Below, one piece after another: positions 49,480 through 58,426 of a stretch of DNA of 64,000 bases. Source of the stretch: a bacterium (GTDB taxonomy: Bacteria; Desulfobacterota; DSWW01); assembly GCA_028277985.1 (NCBI GenBank), contig JANQFG010000096.1, positions 1 through 64,000 on the forward strand, given 5' to 3'. Every line of letters begins with the position of its first letter. The first letter of the stretch is position 1. The position numbers and the translations under genes were made by a program. Below the pieces are notes generated by a model. That model was given only the letters and a program-made list of their open reading frames with translations. It did not search any database and had not been told where the DNA came from.

Positions 49480-49509
49480 AGCTCCCGCCGGGGCTCTTCT
49501 ATCTGCAAG

Positions 49510-50235
49510 ATGACCATAGACAATCGATACTACGACGCACTCGGGGATGCCTGGTGGGACCCGGAGGGTCCCATGGGTCTCCTCCTACGTATGAATCGAT
49601 TGCGAAATCAGTATTTCCAGAGCGTGCTCAAAGACCCGGAAGGGGCCAAGCTCCTGGACGTCGGCTGTGGCGGTGGATTCCTGGCAAATGCATTCGCCGC
49701 AGCGGGAGCGGAGGTCTACGGTGTGGATCTCTCAGCGAACGCGGTTCGCACGGCAAGGGACCACGCCGATGGCAAGGGTCTCTGTCTGCGCGTTATGACC
49801 GGACGAGCAGAAGCCCTCCCTTTTGCATCATCGGTCTTTGATGCGGTCCTGCTCGCAGATGTGCTGGAGCATCTGGACGACTTTCGGCAAGCCCTGGCAG
49901 AATCGTCTCGAGTCCTGAAACCGGGAGGAGTTCTGCTGTACGAGACCGTGAACCGCACCTTGCTCAGCCGTGTCGGTGCCGTTTGGGTCCTGGAATACGT
50001 CTTCCGCAAGATCCCGCCCAACAGCCACGATTGGAGGATGTTCATCCGCCCGCCCGAGCTCGAGGAGGCCCTGAGGGCGTGCGGCCTCACGAACCGGGAA
50101 GTCCGTGGGTTGGCATTGAAGAACGGCATTCCAGGATTCCTTTCCAGGGTTATGAGGGGAAAGGACCCCTGGGTTTTCGAGCTCTGCTCCGACACCCGGG
50201 TGAGCTACCTGGGCTATGCCTTCAAGCCTGCTTGA
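49510..50235 (+). CDS. SAM-dependent methyltransferase (UbiG-like)
   Basis: LLDVGCGGGFLANAFAAAGAEVYGVDLS. Confidence 0.88.
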   Translation: MTIDNRYYDALGDAWWDPEGPMGLLLRMNRLRNQYFQSVLKDPEGAKLLDVGCGGGFLANAFAAAGAEVYGVDLSANAVRTARDHADGKGLCLRVMTGRAEALPFASSVFDAVLLADVLEHLDDFRQALAESSRVLKPGGVLLYETVNRTLLSRVGAVWVLEYVFRKIPPNSHDWRMFIRPPELEEALRACGLTNREVRGLALKNGIPGFLSRVMRGKDPWVFELCSDTRVSYLGYAFKPA

Positions 50236-50367
50236 GACCCCACAAAAAAAATCTTTCGTTTCGATGTCACACTTTGAAGTGTCGGACGTCTAAAGATCAG
50301 ATCAGCGAGCAAGGGCCGTTTCTACACCACCGAGGCCCACGCTCAGACCCGAGAACCCGGAGGCGCA

Positions 50368-51213
50368 ATGGGATCCAACATCGAGGCATGGGTCAGGCAA
50401 GCCAAGGAAGGAAATCGCGAGGCCCTCGAGGAGCTCGTGGCACACATTCAGGGTCGCATCTATGGGCTCTCTCTTCGAATGCTGGGGCACCCCGCAGACG
50501 CGGAGGATGCCAGCCAGGAGATCCTGATCAAGGTGATCACCCACCTCGACGGATATCGGGAGGAGAGCGCCTTCACTACATGGGTCTACCGTGTGGCCGC
50601 CAATCATCTCCTCTCCACCCACAGGCGCAGGGCAGAAAGGATGGACCTGACGTTTGCCCTGTTCGAGGACCAGGTACAAAAGGAACAGAGCGCTACGACA
50701 CCTCCTCCCGACCTTACGCCCGAACAGGCGTACCTGATCGAAGAGGAGAGGGCCAACTGTATGCAGGGGACGATGCTCTGTCTGTCCAGGGATCTTCGCC
50801 TCGCGTTCATCCTGGGGGTGGTCTTCGAGATATCCAGCCAAGAGGGCGCCTATATATTGGACGTTACCCCCGCGGCCTTTCGAAAGCGCGTGTCGCGCGC
50901 GCGCTCCAAGGTTCAGGCCTTCATGTTCAAGAACTGCGGGCTCATCAACCCAGATAATCCCTGTCAATGCGCCCGCATACTCCCCTACGACATCAAAGTA
51001 GGCTGGATCGATCCGGACAATCCCTTGTATGCATCCCCCCGGGGGGCTTCAGTAAGCGATGTCGACATACAGGACCGCCTTCAAGGGCTCGACGAGATCG
51101 AACGCATGGCCACCCTGTTCAGAACCTATCCGGAACTGGACCCGCCTGCATCTTTCCTTGACCTCGTCAAGGAGCTGCTCGATACGGGGAAATACGCATC
51201 ACCTCTTGAATAA
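50368..51213 (+). CDS. RNA polymerase sigma factor, sigma70/ECF family
   Basis: GLSLRMLGHPADAEDASQEILIKVITHLDGYREESAFTTWVYRVAANHLL region 2; region 4-like HTH. Confidence 0.9.
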   Translation: MGSNIEAWVRQAKEGNREALEELVAHIQGRIYGLSLRMLGHPADAEDASQEILIKVITHLDGYREESAFTTWVYRVAANHLLSTHRRRAERMDLTFALFEDQVQKEQSATTPPPDLTPEQAYLIEEERANCMQGTMLCLSRDLRLAFILGVVFEISSQEGAYILDVTPAAFRKRVSRARSKVQAFMFKNCGLINPDNPCQCARILPYDIKVGWIDPDNPLYASPRGASVSDVDIQDRLQGLDEIERMATLFRTYPELDPPASFLDLVKELLDTGKYASPLE

Positions 51214-51236
51214 CCCAAACGTGAAGGAGGACAGCC

Positions 51237-51674
51237 ATGGCAGTGGACGAAAAAGTATGGGGTTTCTTCCAGGAGCACCTGGGCTACACGGACGAAGAGA
51301 TGGACTTGTTCCGAAAGGACCCAAAGAACGAGGACATCCTGTCCAAGGCTCCCGAGTTGCTAAACAAGACGATCGTCGCCGAAGTGGTCCAATCCCAGGG
51401 CTGCAACAGCCAGCACAAGGTGGGAGACAAATTCACCTTTGACGGGGCTGGCAACCTCATCACCAAGCTCAACCCCGATCGAGTCTGTGTCTATGCCATG
51501 AACGCGTTCGCGTCCTGCGTCTTCGTCGCCAACGAGCTCTTCTATGCCGGGGCCGACCCGAACCAGATGAGGTTCAAGCGGGTCGGGTGCTTCGACGTTG
51601 GCGTTCGCTGTGGGGGCTGGGGCAACATTGTCATGGAACTCAGGATGGAAGACCGTCCACCACAGGCGGGCTAA
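51237..51674 (+). CDS. Conserved hypothetical, TIGR04076-like
   Basis: SQGCNSQHKVGDKFTFDGAGNLITKLNPDRVCVYAMNA...CGGWGNIVMEL. Confidence 0.55.
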   Translation: MAVDEKVWGFFQEHLGYTDEEMDLFRKDPKNEDILSKAPELLNKTIVAEVVQSQGCNSQHKVGDKFTFDGAGNLITKLNPDRVCVYAMNAFASCVFVANELFYAGADPNQMRFKRVGCFDVGVRCGGWGNIVMELRMEDRPPQAG

Positions 51675-52777
51675 TCCGCTACCGGTACCATCCATCCGTG
51701 AGGGTCCGGGCGCTCGCCGTATTGAATGCCTGTGATCTCGTCGAACAGCCGCTGCGCGAGCTCTCCCACTGCCCCCTGGTTCACCGTGTAGTCCGTGCCC
51801 TGGTACCCGATCTGGCCGACAGGGGAGATCACGGCTGCGGTTCCCGAAGCGAAGATCTCACCCAGGGTGCCCTTTCCGATCGATTCGATCACTTCCTCGA
51901 TCGAGATCGGGCGCTCCTCCACGGGGATGTCCCAGTTGCCGGCCAGTTCGATCACGGTTCTCCGGGTCACTCCGGGCAGGATGCTGCCTTTCAAAGGCGG
52001 AGTGACGAGCACACCGTTCAGGTAGAAGAATATATTGCTCGTCCCGACCTCCTCCACGTAGGAGCGGCTGCATGCATCCAGCCAGAGAACCTGGGTGTAA
52101 CCCTGCTCGTAGGCCTCCTCGGCGGCCATGAGGCTTGCGGCATAGTTCCCGGGAGTCTTGACCTCACCAATCCCCCCACGAACGGCCCGAACATAGCGAT
52201 CCGTCACCAGGATTTTGGTCGGATTGAAGCCTTCCGCATAGTAGGGTCCCACAGGACCGGTGAGGACGAAGAAGGAGTATTCATCCGAAACCTTGACCCC
52301 CAGGGCCGCCTCAGTGGCGAGGATCACCGGACGGATATACAGCGAGGCCCCTCTCTTCTTCGGCACCCAGTCGCTGTCGATCCTCACGAGGGCTCTGAGG
52401 GCCTCCAGGGTAGACTCCACATCCACGCCGGGCATACACAGCCTTGCTGACGACCGGTTCATCCGCTCCAAATACTCTCTCGGGCGGAAGAGCCGAACCG
52501 CACCCTCCCCGCTTCGAAAGGCCTTCAGGCCATCAAAGATCTGTTGGCCGTAGTGCAGGGCCAGGGAGGCCGGATCAAGGGAAAGAGAACCGTACGGCTC
52601 GATCCTTACCCGGTGCCATCCCTCCCCCTTTTGGTAATCCATGTGCAACATGTGGTCGGAAAAGAAGATACCGAAGCCGAGCTTGTCCTCATCCGGCGGC
52701 TTGGGGCGCCGGTTGGGCAGTTCCACTTCGGTGATTTCGATCTCTAGGGCCGGTTTTTCATCTCGGGACGTTGGCAT
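51671..52777 (-). CDS. ilvE: Branched-chain amino acid aminotransferase
   Basis: LHYGQQIFDGLKAFRS, 'EEVGTSNIFFYLNGVLVTPPL...ILPGVTRRTVIELA'. Confidence 0.93.
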   Translation of the reverse strand: MPTSRDEKPALEIEITEVELPNRRPKPPDEDKLGFGIFFSDHMLHMDYQKGEGWHRVRIEPYGSLSLDPASLALHYGQQIFDGLKAFRSGEGAVRLFRPREYLERMNRSSARLCMPGVDVESTLEALRALVRIDSDWVPKKRGASLYIRPVILATEAALGVKVSDEYSFFVLTGPVGPYYAEGFNPTKILVTDRYVRAVRGGIGEVKTPGNYAASLMAAEEAYEQGYTQVLWLDACSRSYVEEVGTSNIFFYLNGVLVTPPLKGSILPGVTRRTVIELAGNWDIPVEERPISIEEVIESIGKGTLGEIFASGTAAVISPVGQIGYQGTDYTVNQGAVGELAQRLFDEITGIQYGERPDPHGWMVPVAD

Positions 52778-53687
52778 AGTAAATTCCATCCTCGATTCGC
52801 ACAATGTTTCGCTCAAGCAGGTCTTCCATCACGGCTTCGTACCTATTTCTATACCTACCTTGAAAATATCGGTCAACTACTGCAGGGTACCAATGGGTTT
52901 TCGACAGATAGTCGAAAAGCCCGTCGGTTCGGCACCCCCTCTTCATCAAGAGTACGAAGATCAGGATCTTTTTCAGGTGGTCGTTGCCCAGCCTGACCGG
53001 GTCGTCTGACAGGAATTCGAGCTTTTCCCTGCACCTTCTGATCGCCTCTGCCGGCTCTTCGATGACCCCGCCGTGACCCGGATAGATCCTGTCTATGTCC
53101 ATCTCGGCGATCCTCTCGAGGGACTCCACGGCCACGGAGGGTGCGTCCGAACCCTCCACGATGGTGTTCAGCAGGCCTAGATCTCCATCCCAGAGAGCGT
53201 CCGAGGAGATGAGAAAACGATCCTCGGGGCAGTACAGCGACACGCCCCCCCGCGAATGGCCCGGCGTATGGACGACACGGAGCTCCCGGCCGTCGAGCCG
53301 CAGCCTTTCCCCGTCTTCAAGTGCTCGGTGGACCGGAAAGAACTCGGCCTCCTGGTCGTAGAACTCATACCAGGTTTCCCACCCGTCCCTCGCATCGATG
53401 AAGCCCTTCTCGATGGGATGTATGGCGATCTCGCAATCGGAAAGGTCGAATATCCGCCTGTTCCCTCCTGTGTGGTCGCAATGACAATGGGTATTCACAA
53501 TCAGGTCGACCTCTGCCAGCTCGAGCCCGGTTGACTCGATTCGAGTGCGGGTCTCCTCGAAGTCAGTCACATAGCCTGTGTCGATCAGGACGTTCTGTTC
53601 CCCCTTGAAAACGAAATGGTTCCCATTCAGCCAGCCACGCTGGACAAAGAAAAGGTTTTCCCAGACTTCCAAGGCATTCATGGCCAA
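52758..53687 (-). CDS. Metallo-beta-lactamase-fold hydrolase
   Basis: VNTHCHCDHTGGN, VHTPGHSRGGVSLY, YPGHGGVI. Confidence 0.93.
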   Translation of the reverse strand: MAMNALEVWENLFFVQRGWLNGNHFVFKGEQNVLIDTGYVTDFEETRTRIESTGLELAEVDLIVNTHCHCDHTGGNRRIFDLSDCEIAIHPIEKGFIDARDGWETWYEFYDQEAEFFPVHRALEDGERLRLDGRELRVVHTPGHSRGGVSLYCPEDRFLISSDALWDGDLGLLNTIVEGSDAPSVAVESLERIAEMDIDRIYPGHGGVIEEPAEAIRRCREKLEFLSDDPVRLGNDHLKKILIFVLLMKRGCRTDGLFDYLSKTHWYPAVVDRYFQGRYRNRYEAVMEDLLERNIVRIEDGIYYANVPR

Positions 53688-54071
53688 AAAGCCTTTCCCA
53701 GTTCAAATGTTGGCGCACTTCTCCCCATCGGGCGATTTCCAGGTCTCTGAACGGAGCTGAAAATCTGCCCGGCGATTCGTTCAGCGAATGACGATGACGG
53801 GGCGTACGGAGATCCTTGCAGGCAGACATGCCCGCCGTGTGGAGGCTGCGAGGTCCCTTTCAGGGCTTGCAGGAATTGATTTCGAGGATCGGAAGTGCAT
53901 TGCCGTTCTGCCTGAATGATACAAGTAGAGATTTCGAGTATAGAGAGCGAAAACACCCAAGTCAAGGCTCGCAGCAGCGTGTTGACAGGCCCATACGACC
54001 CACCTATTCTACTCTCCCACAGCTACGTCTTCTCTTCCACGGTCCGATCCGATCAACGGAGGCGACTCGAC

Positions 54072-55076
54072 ATGTCGAATCAAAGGGTCCTGGTAACCGG
54101 CGCGCGCGGGTTCGTCGGCGGATTTCTGTGCAAGCGGCTCCTTTCGGACGGATACACCGTCGCCGCCATGGCCACGACAGAGAAGAACACCCAGTATCTT
54201 CGGGACATGGGCATGGATGTCCGTGTTGCCGACCTCACCCGCCCCGCAACCCTGGCAGGGATTTGCGACGATATCGATATCGTGGTCCACCTGGCCGCCC
54301 GTGTGGGGTACATGGGAACCCGGGAGCAATTTTACGACCAGATCCTCGAGGCGACCCGACATCTCCTGGACGCTTCGGTCGGCAAGGTCTCCCGGTTCGT
54401 GTACGTGAGCTCCTTCTGCGCTGCGGGCGCCGGAGGCGTGGCACGCCACATGAGGGGCCACAAGGAAGTCGATCCGGAGAAGCACACGGGAATCCACTAC
54501 GGAGATGCGAAGTACGACACAGAGAAGCTCGTTTTCGACTACCATCGGGACAAGGGGCTGGTATCGACGGTCGTGCGGCCCTCGAACGTGATCGGCCCGG
54601 GCAGTGTCTGGGTGGACGGCATGGCGGCCATGATGCTCGCCAGGCCCATGTTCCCCCTGATCGACGGGGGAAGACACAGCGCGAGCCTGGTCTACATCGA
54701 CAACCTGGTCGATGGCATCATGCTCGCCACCACCCGGGAGGCCGCGGTCGGGAGGACCTACCATTTCCGGGACGATTACGAAGTATCCTGGCAGACCTAC
54801 TTCTCTGATCTCGCCTCGGCGATCGGTGCAGCCCCGCGGTTCGCAAGACTGCCTTTCCCGGTTGCCTGGACCCTCGCCACGCTCTGCGATCGACTGCTTC
54901 GGCCGCTCGGCATCGAGACCGAAGTCACGCGACAGGTGATGGGTCTCACAGGACGGGACAACGACGTAGACAACACCCGAGCCAAAGAAGATCTCGGCTG
55001 GCAGACGCGTGTGCCCTACGAAGAGGCGATCCAGACGATTACGGAATACGCCAAGGGCCGATTCGCAAAATCGTAG
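54072..55076 (+). CDS. NAD-dependent epimerase/dehydratase (3beta-HSD-like SDR)
   Basis: RVLVTGARGFVGGFLCKRL; VSSFCAAG...YGDAKYDTEKLVFDY. Confidence 0.88.
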   Translation: MSNQRVLVTGARGFVGGFLCKRLLSDGYTVAAMATTEKNTQYLRDMGMDVRVADLTRPATLAGICDDIDIVVHLAARVGYMGTREQFYDQILEATRHLLDASVGKVSRFVYVSSFCAAGAGGVARHMRGHKEVDPEKHTGIHYGDAKYDTEKLVFDYHRDKGLVSTVVRPSNVIGPGSVWVDGMAAMMLARPMFPLIDGGRHSASLVYIDNLVDGIMLATTREAAVGRTYHFRDDYEVSWQTYFSDLASAIGAAPRFARLPFPVAWTLATLCDRLLRPLGIETEVTRQVMGLTGRDNDVDNTRAKEDLGWQTRVPYEEAIQTITEYAKGRFAKS

Positions 55077-55087
55077 AGGGTGTCTGG

Positions 55088-56455
55088 CTACGGCCAGGTC
55101 TTCTTCCGCCCTTCCCTTCTCTCGACCGCTTCCGGGACGAGCTCGGGCCGTACACTGTCAGGCAGATGGATGAAGGCGAGACCGTCTGCCAGGACGAGCT
55201 CGGGGAATCCACCCTCCCGTGCCTGATCGTACACACCGCCCATCGGCTCTTCGATCGTATGCGTCAATCCGGGACAGGTGGGCATCTTGATCACCTTCTT
55301 GGCCGCATTCACCTTGTCCATGTACCCTTCGAACTGGTGGCTCGAGGCACACGCACACGTACCTACGAGATACACCTCATCCAGATCCTCCAGCTTGTCG
55401 GCAATGAACACCCTGGCTCCGGCAACCACGGCGTATTTCTTTTCCGGATCCACGACCGCAGGAAGGGCAACCGCCGGCCATACGCAGGCCTGACACGTAC
55501 CACCGTAGTATTCCGACACATTCGGATATCGGGATACGTAGTACATCAGACATCGCTCAAAGGGGTGTTTCACATCCTCGACCCTGGCTCCGACCACATC
55601 GATTTCGTCCGGTTCGCCCGTGCCGAGATCGTCCTTCATGCCGATTTGCACCTGGGCTGATTCGAGGGCGTGATACCCCATGATCATGTTTCCGATTGCC
55701 TCCGCTGCGATCGGGTCTTCCGAGGCAATGATCACACCGGGCTCACAGACCGGGCCCGCATGGGTCGCGCCCTCGACTCCCCATATTCCGTCGATCAGGG
55801 TCAACCGGTGCTGATGCTCGATGATCTTGAAGATGTCATTGCAGGCCCATGCCATGTCCATGGGTGTCCGATGATACGGGTGCCGATCGTCCGGTCTCAG
55901 CAGGCCGAGCATGTTCTTGATCGACAGGGTCGTCAGCGTGACGAAGTTGTTCTTCATCTTCGGCAGGTTGATGATCACATCCGCGTCCAGGACCGGCTTC
56001 GGGATGGAGGCGGTCTTCATGACCCTTGGATTCGGGACTCGAGCCTCCACGAATTCGCACGTGCCCAGGTCCACCACCTGCTCTGCCCCTGCGTCCAGCG
56101 CCGCCTGCCGGACCTGGGTTGCCTCGAACACAAGCTCCATCGGAAAATGCCACGCACACGATTCGCCCACCCACACCCGGCCACCGTCCTGCTTCGCCCG
56201 TTTCACCACAGCGGCCACCACGGCCGGATGGGTCGTCTCCCCGTCCTCGGGCGGGGTCGGAAGACAGAGGTTCGGCTTTACCAGCACGTTTTCTCCGGCC
56301 TGGCATAGGCGCTCGATTCCGAGAAGGTCCAGGGCCTCGTCGATCATTCGTTCGGCTTCTGCGTACTCCTTCCCGCATGTGATCGCCACCCGGCTCTTCG
56401 TCTCCCTCCGGGGTCGCTGCAGAAAACTCATCCGATGGGCCTGAGATGGAGTCAT
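55088..56455 (-). CDS. DUF362-family protein
   Basis: VLVKPNLC, 'DADVIINLPKMKNNFVTLTTLSIKNMLGLL'; start trimmed to ATG 56455. Confidence 0.88.
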   Translation of the reverse strand: MTPSQAHRMSFLQRPRRETKSRVAITCGKEYAEAERMIDEALDLLGIERLCQAGENVLVKPNLCLPTPPEDGETTHPAVVAAVVKRAKQDGGRVWVGESCAWHFPMELVFEATQVRQAALDAGAEQVVDLGTCEFVEARVPNPRVMKTASIPKPVLDADVIINLPKMKNNFVTLTTLSIKNMLGLLRPDDRHPYHRTPMDMAWACNDIFKIIEHQHRLTLIDGIWGVEGATHAGPVCEPGVIIASEDPIAAEAIGNMIMGYHALESAQVQIGMKDDLGTGEPDEIDVVGARVEDVKHPFERCLMYYVSRYPNVSEYYGGTCQACVWPAVALPAVVDPEKKYAVVAGARVFIADKLEDLDEVYLVGTCACASSHQFEGYMDKVNAAKKVIKMPTCPGLTHTIEEPMGGVYDQAREGGFPELVLADGLAFIHLPDSVRPELVPEAVERREGRKKTWP

Positions 56456-56736
56456 CTTCGATCTCCTCAAGTTCGTGTCGAAACGCTCTCGAATGCCTGC
56501 CTCGCCATCATTGTACTCTTCCGTCCCGCGATGGGCCAGCCCGAACATTTCATGAACAATGGCGAGAGGTCTAGAGAATACTTTGCAGGATGCGGCATAT
56601 GCAGCAAACTCGACTCGTGAAATATCCGGACTGAGGTGCCGGCGTTTGCCGGACCGCATCATGGAATCACGCAAAGAGACAAGCGAAAGACAAGAGGACG
56701 AACCGGATTCTGAGGTCCGTGGCAGGCTGGTTCAGG

Positions 56737-56976
56737 CTACATTCCGTGTCGCCTGTAGAGCTCTTTTCGAACCGGGCACGTGCAGTAGGCGCCATTTCCG
56801 AAGAAGCGCATGCAGCGACAAGAAGGCAGGGGCTTGGCCGTGATGAAAAGGAGGTCCGCAATCGGTTTTTCCACCTGACAGAGAGGAAAGCCTTCCTGTC
56901 CCTTGAGACAGGCCATATCCTTCTCACATTCGACAGGTGCTTTGACCGATTTCTCTTCCTGTTCGGTATGCGGCAT
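56737..56976 (-). CDS. Small Cys-rich protein (79 aa)
   Basis: MPHTEQEEKSVKAPVECEKDMACLKGQEGFPLCQVEKPIADLLFITAKPLPSCRCMRFFGNGAYCTCPVRKELYRRHGM; GGAGG ribosome-binding site upstream. Confidence 0.6.
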   Translation of the reverse strand: MPHTEQEEKSVKAPVECEKDMACLKGQEGFPLCQVEKPIADLLFITAKPLPSCRCMRFFGNGAYCTCPVRKELYRRHGM

Positions 56977-57115
56977 CGAATTCCTCCTTCTCGAAGAATC
57001 ACCCGATACCTTACTGATCGGTAATTGTCCGAAAAACTTGATCTTTTGACGTTTTTTGCCGTCACACCGGCCGTGGAGGGACCTCAGGTCCGGTCGGATG
57101 AGGAGTGGCCCTCGT

Positions 57116-57967
57116 TCAGGACCAGGGCCCCTGCGCAAAGATCCGATCCTTGAGTCTCCGGATCGTCCGCATATCGGGCGTATAGGGGATTGTCGGCCGG
57201 ACAGGAAGGTCGATTCGAAGGTCCCGGCCGAAGGGAGTCTCCTGCGCCTTCATGTTGTAGGCGTGCACCATGAGCGTCTCGAGGTTGACCACATCCTCGA
57301 TGTTATAAGCAAGGAGTGTCTCCAGGGCTTTCTCGTTGCCGTGCCGGCTATAGTCTTCCCAGAGAAGTACGGCAAAGAATCCGTCTACACCGGTCAGGTC
57401 CGCTCGATCGATTCCGAGCTGGACTTCACACCCCTTCAGCCCGCCCGAGTACCCCAGGCTCTTCAAGACATATCGCAGATCGATCTGAACATGCCGGAGT
57501 CGGGTCCGGAAGTACCACTGGATAAAGGGTATGTCGAAGCACTTCCCGTTGTACGTGACGAGGATCTTGTAGTTCTCGATCTCCTCCTCGAAATCGTCCA
57601 GATTCTGCCCCTGCACAAACGTCTTGATCTCCCTTCCATCGTAAAGCGCGATACTCGTGATCGAATGATCCCACGGTTCCAGCCCCGTGGTCTCAATGTC
57701 CAGGTACGCTACGTCTTTTCGGAATTCTGGAAAGATCCGCCAGTGGAGATGGGCGGGAAGTAGGCCTGCGAAGTATCCAGGGTTCTGTTCCTGTTGCTGG
57801 ATTCTCGACTCTGTAATGTACCTTTCGATCAGCTCTCTTCGTTTCACTGATAAACGTGAGGAGCCGAGATCCGAGGCGTTGTCCCAGGACTCGATCCCGT
57901 GGTCCCACAGCTTCTGTTCAGTGATCACGCCGATTCCGGGAATATGGCAGAAGGTATGCCGTAACAT
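57116..57967 (-). CDS. RNase H-like/YprB-type 3'-5' exonuclease-like protein
   Basis: VAYLDIETTGLEPWDHSITSIALYDG, 'ILVTYNGKCFDIPFI', 'YNIEDVVNLETLM'. Confidence 0.85.
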   Translation of the reverse strand: MLRHTFCHIPGIGVITEQKLWDHGIESWDNASDLGSSRLSVKRRELIERYITESRIQQQEQNPGYFAGLLPAHLHWRIFPEFRKDVAYLDIETTGLEPWDHSITSIALYDGREIKTFVQGQNLDDFEEEIENYKILVTYNGKCFDIPFIQWYFRTRLRHVQIDLRYVLKSLGYSGGLKGCEVQLGIDRADLTGVDGFFAVLLWEDYSRHGNEKALETLLAYNIEDVVNLETLMVHAYNMKAQETPFGRDLRIDLPVRPTIPYTPDMRTIRRLKDRIFAQGPWS

Positions 57968-58092
57968 CGTACTACTTTCAGGCCGTTACACCACACTATG
58001 ACCGAAAATACACCGTTGCACTCTTTGTGACCATCTCCTCCAGGCCAAGCATAACATACTCAGACAACATGTCTATTTCTACATGGGATATG

Positions 58093-58250
58093 GAAACCCA
58101 GAGATTTCAGACTTTCAACCTGACATTAATGCCGGAACGGGGTGGACTGGGAGCATGACTACTGCGTAGTAATCTTGAAAACCCGAAAATTCAAACTTTC
58201 GACCAGACATTGATGCAAGAAAGGGGCGGTCTGGAGGTATGGCTAACTGT
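58093..58250. repeat. Imperfect tandem duplication (about 85-90 bp unit)
   Basis: aaacccagagatttcagactttcaacctgacattaatgc...tggactgggagcatgactactg vs aaacccgaaaattcaaactttcgaccagacattgatgc...ggtctggaggtatggctaactg. Confidence 0.65.
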
Positions 58251-58426
58251 GTCTTCTATTCATTTCTCTAGGTTAATACAGAAATGAAACCCTTCTTGAT
58301 AGAGCGGTCTGCTTAATGCCCCTCCTTTTTCGGGGAGTGGTCTTTTTATGAACATGCCCAGACGAATTCTTATTGACATAACGATATTTCTTCTCTAGAT
58401 TGTAAGTCTAAATAAAGAGGGCTGCT

